NCBI RefSeq assembly: GCF_013459645.1
Contig: NZ_CP054861.1
Coordinates: 4,576,001 to 4,640,000 of the forward strand
Direction of reading: 5' to 3'
Length of the DNA: 64,000 nt
Source of the DNA: Martelella sp. NC20
GTDB lineage: Bacteria; Pseudomonadota; Alphaproteobacteria; Rhizobiales; Rhizobiaceae
A program made the translations under genes and the position numbers. The notes below the pieces were generated by a model that was given only the letters and a program-made list of their open reading frames with translations, had not been told where the DNA came from and did not search any database. Within the stretch, counting starts at the first letter, position 1. Every line of letters starts with the position of its first letter. This document shows, piece after piece, positions 59,250 through 64,000 of this stretch.

Positions 59250-60176
59250 TCAGAAATTCACAGCGTCGCCGCCCTTGAGCGCCAGCATCTCGCGGGCCTC
59301 GTCCGGGGTGGCGATCTCGAGCCCCAGCCCCTCGACAAGCGCGCGCGCCTTGGCAACCTGCTGGGCGTTGCTCTCCGCCAGCCTGCCGCGCGCAATCCAG
59401 ATGCTGTCCTCCAGCCCGACGCGGATGTTCCCGCCCATGCTGACCGCCTGGGCAGCGATGCGGAACTGGTCCTTCCCCGCGCCCAGCACCGACCAGCGGA
59501 AATCGCTGCCGAACAGCCGGCCGGCGGTGCGCTTCATGTGCATGACGTCCTCGGGGTGGGTGCCGATGCCGCCCAGAAGCCCGAAGACCGACTGCACGAA
59601 GAAGGGCGGCTTCACCAGCCCGCGATCGGCGAAATGGGCGAGGTTGTAGAGATGCGAGATGTCGTAGCATTCGAACTCGAACCTTGTGCCGTTGCCGTAG
59701 CAGGTCTCGAGCACATATTCGATGTCCTTGAACGAGTTGCGGAACACCAGGTCGCGCGAGCCCTCAAGGTGTTCGCGTTCCCATTCGTGCTTGAATTCCT
59801 TGTATTTCGCCAACAGCGGGAAGAAGCCGAAATTCATCGAACCCATGTTGAGCGAGGCGACTTCGGGCGACCAATGCGCCGCCGGTTTGGTGCGCTCGTC
59901 CACGGTCATATAGGGCGAGCCGCCAGTGGTAATGTTTACGACCGCGTTCGTCGACTGCTTGATGCGGCTGAGGAAGGGCGCGAAGGCTTCCGGCGACTGA
60001 TCGGGCTTGCCGGTCTTGGGGTCGCGCGCATGCAGATGCAGGATCGCGGCCCCGGCCTCGGCGGCGCCGATGGCGGCCTCGGCGATCTCGTCGGGGGTGA
60101 TGGGCAGATATTCCGACATGGTCGGGGTATGGATGGCGCCGGTCACGGCGCAGGTGATGATCACCTTGTCAGGCAT
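59250..60176 (-). CDS. DUF849/BKACE beta-keto acid cleavage enzyme
   Basis: The 308-residue TIM-barrel enzyme has the metal ligands HLHAR (His47, His49) and a late Glu256 in GLED, plus the N-terminal VTGAIHTPTMS and GGSPYM. Known members cleave a beta-keto acid with acetyl-CoA to give a CoA thioester and acetoacetate or a similar product. The loop VTGAIHT differs from the GAE motif used by amino-substrate members (3-keto-5-aminohexanoate cleavage), so the substrate is probably not an amino acid. It lies 4 nt after the dehydrogenase gene. Confidence 0.93.
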   Translation of the reverse strand: MPDKVIITCAVTGAIHTPTMSEYLPITPDEIAEAAIGAAEAGAAILHLHARDPKTGKPDQSPEAFAPFLSRIKQSTNAVVNITTGGSPYMTVDERTKPAAHWSPEVASLNMGSMNFGFFPLLAKYKEFKHEWEREHLEGSRDLVFRNSFKDIEYVLETCYGNGTRFEFECYDISHLYNLAHFADRGLVKPPFFVQSVFGLLGGIGTHPEDVMHMKRTAGRLFGSDFRWSVLGAGKDQFRIAAQAVSMGGNIRVGLEDSIWIARGRLAESNAQQVAKARALVEGLGLEIATPDEAREMLALKGGDAVNF

Positions 60177-60180
60177 GGTC

Positions 60181-61122
60181 TCAGTCTCCGATTTCGTTTG
60201 CGGCGCGCCGCTTGTGGGCGGCAAGCGCCATGAGTCGCCGGTCGCGCCAGGCTTGCCGGTCGGCGATGTCTGTTGCCGGCAGGGCGGCGCGGCGCTCCGC
60301 CTCGATGCGGTCCAGCACCGCGCCGCGCCAGTCGGCGGGGGGCTGCTCGGAAAGGCCGTCATAGATGCCCGCATAGCGTTCGACATATTGCCGCACGCCG
60401 TCGGGGGCGTTGAGATCGATCGTTTCGAACGGCCCGATGAAGGACCAGCGCAGCGCAAGCCCCTCGCTGAGGCCGATATCCACGTCCTCGGCGCTGGCAA
60501 AGCCGCCCTCGACCAGCCGGAAGGCCTCGTGGAGCAGAGCCCCCTGCATCCGGTTCATGATGAAGCCGTCGATCTCCTTTTTCATGACAATGGGTCGCAT
60601 CCCCGCGGCGCGCAGCATGGTCGCGGTGCGGTCCATCAGCGCGGGATCGGTCCAGGGCGCGGGCACCAGTTCCGCCGCCGGGACCAGGTAGGCGGGGTTG
60701 ATCGGGTGGTTCACCATCACACGGTGACGTCCCGCAAGCCCCTCGGAGATCACCGAGGGTAGCAAAGCGGAGGAAGACGAGGCCAGAACCGTTTCCGGAC
60801 CCGCGATCGCATCGAGCCGCGCGAAGATCGCGCGCTTCACGCCGATCTCCTCGAACGTGCTTTCCTGCACGTGCTCCACGCCGTCCAGCGCTTCTTCGAG
60901 CGTGGCGACGGGGCGGATGCGCGCAAGCGCCTCCTCGGGGTCACAATCGATGAGGCCGAGCCGCCCCAGTTCGGGCAGCATCTCGGCGGCAAAGGCGCGC
61001 GCGGCATGCGGCGCTTCGGCGCTCTCGTCCCAGAGCCGCACCTCGTGGCCGGCGCGGGCGAAGACGATGGACCAGGCGCGGCCGATCAGGCCGGCGCCGA
61101 TGCAGGCGACAGGGGCGGGCAT
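60181..61122 (-). CDS. 3-hydroxyacyl-CoA dehydrogenase-family, lambda-crystallin/L-gulonate 3-dehydrogenase-like
   Basis: The 313-residue protein has the NAD site GAGLIGRAW (9-17) with Asp32, the SSSSALLPS segment (116-123), catalytic His139 in NHPINPAYLVP, and RWSFIGPFETIDLNAP in the C-terminal helical domain. The GPFETIDLNAP stretch is typical of CRYL1-like enzymes, which oxidise a 3-hydroxy acid such as L-gulonate to a 3-keto acid; L-carnitine dehydrogenases are nearer relatives than fatty-acid enzymes. The start overlaps the SDR stop by one base. Confidence 0.9.
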   Translation of the reverse strand: MPAPVACIGAGLIGRAWSIVFARAGHEVRLWDESAEAPHAARAFAAEMLPELGRLGLIDCDPEEALARIRPVATLEEALDGVEHVQESTFEEIGVKRAIFARLDAIAGPETVLASSSSALLPSVISEGLAGRHRVMVNHPINPAYLVPAAELVPAPWTDPALMDRTATMLRAAGMRPIVMKKEIDGFIMNRMQGALLHEAFRLVEGGFASAEDVDIGLSEGLALRWSFIGPFETIDLNAPDGVRQYVERYAGIYDGLSEQPPADWRGAVLDRIEAERRAALPATDIADRQAWRDRRLMALAAHKRRAANEIGD

Positions 61123-61916
61123 TAGAGCGTCTCCACGTTGCCGTCGACGGGGAAGCTCTGCCCCGACAGGTTGCGTCCGGTATCGGCGATCAGGAAGGCG
61201 GCCATGTCGGCGACATCCTCCGGCGGGGTCATGCGCCGCAGCGAGACGTTGGCCAGGTAGCGCTCGGTCATTGCCTCGTGACTGAGGCCGGTCTGCTCCG
61301 CGCGGGCGGCGATCACCTTTTCGATGCGTGGTCCGGCGATGATGCCCGGCAGGATGGCATTGGCGCGGATATTGTCCGGCCCCAGCTCCTTGGCAAGGCT
61401 CTGGGTGAAGCCGACAACGCCCCACTTGGCCGAGGCGTAGGGGGTGCGGAAGGCATAACCGAACTTGCCCGCAGACGACGAGATGTTGACGATGGCCCCG
61501 CCGCCGGCCGCACGCAGCATCGGCACGGCATGATGGGTGCAGAGGAACTGGCCGGTCAGGCAGATATCGATGCAGCGTCGCCAGTCGGCAGGCGATATCG
61601 CGTCGACGCCGCCGGTCGGGCCGGCGATGCCGGCGTTGTTGACCAGCGCGTCGAGCCCGCCCATGCCGGTCCCGATGGACTTGAAGAATGCCGCGACCTC
61701 GGCCTCGTCCGAGACGTCGGCCAGCATCGCGACCTCGGCGTCAAGTTCGGCGGCGGCGGTTTCAAGCGCGGCGGGATCCACGTCGCAGATCGCCAGGCGG
61801 GCGCCCTGTCGGGCCAGTTCGCGCGCGATGCAAAGGCCGATGCCGCCTGCGCCGGCGGTGACCGCGACGCGCATGCCCGCAAGGCCAGGCAAAATCATAC
61901 GGGGGGTGTCGTTCAT
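61122..61916 (-). CDS. Short-chain dehydrogenase/reductase
   Basis: The 264-residue Rossmann enzyme has TAGAGGIG (NAD loop), Asp in CDVDP, NNAG, and the catalytic Ser-Tyr-Lys in ISSSAGKFGYAFRTPYASAKW. It could oxidise a sugar C1 or a secondary alcohol of the same substrate. GGAGATTGAC precedes the ATG at 61916. It is tightly placed, 11 nt after the permease and overlapping the next gene. Confidence 0.92.
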   Translation of the reverse strand: MNDTPRMILPGLAGMRVAVTAGAGGIGLCIARELARQGARLAICDVDPAALETAAAELDAEVAMLADVSDEAEVAAFFKSIGTGMGGLDALVNNAGIAGPTGGVDAISPADWRRCIDICLTGQFLCTHHAVPMLRAAGGGAIVNISSSAGKFGYAFRTPYASAKWGVVGFTQSLAKELGPDNIRANAILPGIIAGPRIEKVIAARAEQTGLSHEAMTERYLANVSLRRMTPPEDVADMAAFLIADTGRNLSGQSFPVDGNVETL

Positions 61917-61927
61917 GTCAATCTCCT

Positions 61928-63985
61928 TCATTCGCGCAGGGCGATAACGGCCATCAGGATGACAAGGCCGAAGAATACGGACCGGAAGGCAAAGGGCAGT
62001 GCGGTGCCCGCGAGCAGCATCTGCATCGCGGTGAGCAGCAGAGCGCCACCCAGCATGCCGGCGTAATGCCCGCGCCCGCCGGTGATCAGTGCGCCGCCAA
62101 CCACCACCACGGCGATCGAGGGCAGCAGATAGTCGTCGCCCATGCCGAGGCTTGCCTGTCCGGAAAACCCGGCCAGCAGTACGCCAACCAGCGCGGCGCA
62201 GAGCGCCGACAGTATGTAGACCGAGACGATAACCCGCCCGCTTCGCACGCCCGACAGACGCGCGGCGAGCGCGCTGTTGCCGACGGCATAAACCTGGCGA
62301 CCGAAGACGGTGCGTCCCAGCAGAAGGATCGCTGCGGCGGCAAAGGCGACCATAAACAGGATAACCGGGGTCACGCCAAGGATCTTCCCGGTCATGAGCC
62401 AGCGCAGCGCGGGCGGGGCAAAACCCGCCGGCGTGCCGCCGGACCAGATCAGCGCCGCGCCCTGCAGGATGCCGTTCATCGCCAGCGTGACCACGATCGG
62501 CGAGAGCCCCAGAGCGACCACGCCGAGACCGTTTGCCAGTCCGATCATCGCCGCCACGGCGAACACCACCGGCAGGGCCACCAGAAGGCCGGCGTCCTGG
62601 CCTCCGACAAGCCCCGTCATCAACACGCCCGACAGCGCGATGCACCATGGCAGCGAAAGATCGAGCCCGCCGGTCAGGATCACAGCACCCTGGCCCAGCG
62701 CCAGGATGGCGAGGAAGCTTGAGAGCACGAGCAGCGAATCCCAGTAGCGCCATCCGGTAAACACACCTCCAAGCACGAGCTGCGTCGCGATCAGCACCAG
62801 TACGAGGCAAATCCAGGCAGGAAGCGCGTGGCGCAGCGTTGCGCCATAACGCTGCGTGAAATTCAATTTCGGCGCGGTTCCGGAAGGCTGGGTGAAGACA
62901 AGCCTGCGGTCCGCCTTCGGACGCTGCGATACCAGCCAGCCCTTGCGGCGGGCGGCGAACGCGTCCTTTAGTTCGCGCAGGCGCTGCGATAGCGGGCTGT
63001 CCTTGGTGAGCGAACCCGCCAGCACGGCAACCAGCAACACGGCGCTTTCGGCGATGGTTGCGTAATAGGCCGAGACGTTGAGCGACAGCAGAAGATTGAC
63101 CACGATCATCAGGATATAGGCCCCGAGGATCGTACCTGGAATGCCGCCCTTGCCGCCGCCGAGCCGGGTTCCGCCGATGACGACGGCGGCGAAGGTCGGC
63201 AGCAGCAACGCGTTGCCCACCAGCGGATCACCGCTGCCGGTCTGGGCACTGACGAAGACTCCGGCCAGCCCGTAGAGCCCGCCGGCTAGCATGTAGGTGA
63301 CGAAGGTGACGGTGCGGGTTCTGAGCCCGGTTGCACGTGACGCCTCGATATCACTGCCCACAGCGAAGAGCGCCACGCCGAACGCCGTGCGCTTGAGCCA
63401 GAGCCACAGCAGCACCAGCACACCCAGCAGGGTCAGCGGTGCGGGCAACAGGCCTGGCAGCGTGTCGCCGAGATAGACCGTTGCCAGCGACGGCGCGACG
63501 AAGCCGCCGGGCGTCGCCATGACCAGCAGGGTCAGCCCCTGGACGATGAACATCACAGCGAGCGTTACAACAATGGGCTGAAGCCGCATCACCGCGACGA
63601 AAAAGCCGTTGACCGCGCCGACGCTCGTGCCGATGGCGATGCCGATGGCAGTCCAGAGCGGCACGGAGGCCTCCATGTTCGACGGGTCCATCGAGGTTGC
63701 AAGCACCGCATTGACCAACGACACCACGGCTCCTGCCGACAGGTCGAACCCGCCGGAGATGATCACCAGCGTCTGGCCGGCTGCGGCGATAGCCGTGGTG
63801 GCTCCGCCGCTGGAAAGGAAGGAAATGTCGAAATAGCTCAGCGGATACGGGCTGAGAAGGCTGTTCAGCAGCATCAGCCCGGCAAACACCAGAGCGGCGA
63901 CGATCACCGCCTGGGCGCGTTTCAGGCTGCGCAGGCCTGGCAACAAGCCAGCGGGCGGGGCAGACGTAAGGGGCTGATCGATCAT
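61928..63985 (-). CDS. Double-length RbsC-type sugar ABC permease (fused)
   Basis: The 685-residue protein contains two complete RbsC-type permease domains (about 20-330 and 385-685) joined by a basic linker. Each half has its own SGGFDLSAGAV- or TGGLDLSLPW-type segment and a late PSIAVVVVGG or PTFAAVVIGG signature. Usually these domains come from two genes or one homodimeric gene. It would form the channel for a sugar or sugar acid. GGAGGTTCCCGC precedes the start. The ATPase and binding-protein genes are presumably to the right of the window. Confidence 0.9.
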   Translation of the reverse strand: MIDQPLTSAPPAGLLPGLRSLKRAQAVIVAALVFAGLMLLNSLLSPYPLSYFDISFLSSGGATTAIAAAGQTLVIISGGFDLSAGAVVSLVNAVLATSMDPSNMEASVPLWTAIGIAIGTSVGAVNGFFVAVMRLQPIVVTLAVMFIVQGLTLLVMATPGGFVAPSLATVYLGDTLPGLLPAPLTLLGVLVLLWLWLKRTAFGVALFAVGSDIEASRATGLRTRTVTFVTYMLAGGLYGLAGVFVSAQTGSGDPLVGNALLLPTFAAVVIGGTRLGGGKGGIPGTILGAYILMIVVNLLLSLNVSAYYATIAESAVLLVAVLAGSLTKDSPLSQRLRELKDAFAARRKGWLVSQRPKADRRLVFTQPSGTAPKLNFTQRYGATLRHALPAWICLVLVLIATQLVLGGVFTGWRYWDSLLVLSSFLAILALGQGAVILTGGLDLSLPWCIALSGVLMTGLVGGQDAGLLVALPVVFAVAAMIGLANGLGVVALGLSPIVVTLAMNGILQGAALIWSGGTPAGFAPPALRWLMTGKILGVTPVILFMVAFAAAAILLLGRTVFGRQVYAVGNSALAARLSGVRSGRVIVSVYILSALCAALVGVLLAGFSGQASLGMGDDYLLPSIAVVVVGGALITGGRGHYAGMLGGALLLTAMQMLLAGTALPFAFRSVFFGLVILMAVIALRE

Positions 63986-64000
63986 GCGGGAACCTCCTGC

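Noticed and set aside
59250..61122. Assigning the BKACE operon firmly to carnitine breakdown
   Set aside because: Carnitine operons usually carry a thioesterase and a betaine/carnitine uptake system; here a sugar-type permease and a lactonase are present instead. I keep it only as an alternative.

Overview
The window looks like the chromosome of an alphaproteobacterium of the order Hyphomicrobiales (Rhizobiales), probably a Rhizobiaceae relative. The grounds are a CcrM-type GANTC methylase, a ChvE/GguA/GguB sugar transporter, the rpmH-rnpA-yidC-engB-argB and zapA-6S RNA-cyclo-ligase blocks, a dapD-dapE...truA-fmt-def neighbourhood, RIME-like intergenic palindromes and an IRO-type iron box. 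The species cannot be fixed from the sequence alone.

Layout, left to right. 1-6 kb: a cut sensor kinase gene (minus), then rpmH, rnpA, yidC, engB, argB. 6-10 kb: a TetR/MFS efflux pair with a palindromic operator and a divergent NhaP2-type antiporter. 10-17 kb: pgk, a TonB-dependent heme-type receptor divergent from a small tyrosine phosphatase, a LysR regulator and mmsA. 17-21.5 kb: a TPP-riboswitch-controlled thiMED salvage operon and two c-type cytochrome genes. 21.7-32.8 kb: housekeeping genes including a GNAT, a class IV aminotransferase, DUF721/DciA, mutY, a HAD hydrolase, ccrM, DUF1254, YmdB-like, 5-formyl-THF cyclo-ligase, 6S RNA, zapA and DUF4164. 33-38.6 kb: tkt, gap, an EamA transporter and a pyrimidine nucleotidase-like HAD. 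38.6-48.8 kb: an EF-hand protein, dapD, dapE, a membrane protein and a lipoprotein; arsC-arsH, truA, fmt and def on the minus strand; rmuC and rbsK. 49-54.7 kb: a probable new small RNA beside a sugar ABC operon (two chvE-like binding-protein genes, gguA, gguB).

From a tRNA-Arg(CCG) at 55.04 kb to the right edge the character changes. An integrase N-terminal fragment, a truncated IS1182-type transposase carrying a small nested insertion, a 40-bp perfect palindrome, a frameshifted ugpC-like ATPase and a truncated permease follow one another. This looks like the decayed edge of a genomic island at the tRNA gene. Beyond it is an intact, tightly packed minus-strand operon. It encodes a double-length RbsC-type permease, an SDR, a lambda-crystallin/L-gulonate-3-dehydrogenase-like enzyme, a DUF849/BKACE beta-keto acid cleavage enzyme and an SMP-30 lactonase. 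Together they suggest import and oxidative, CoA-dependent cleavage of a sugar or sugar acid by a route I do not recognise as a described pathway. This operon and the small RNA are the two most promising leads in the window.
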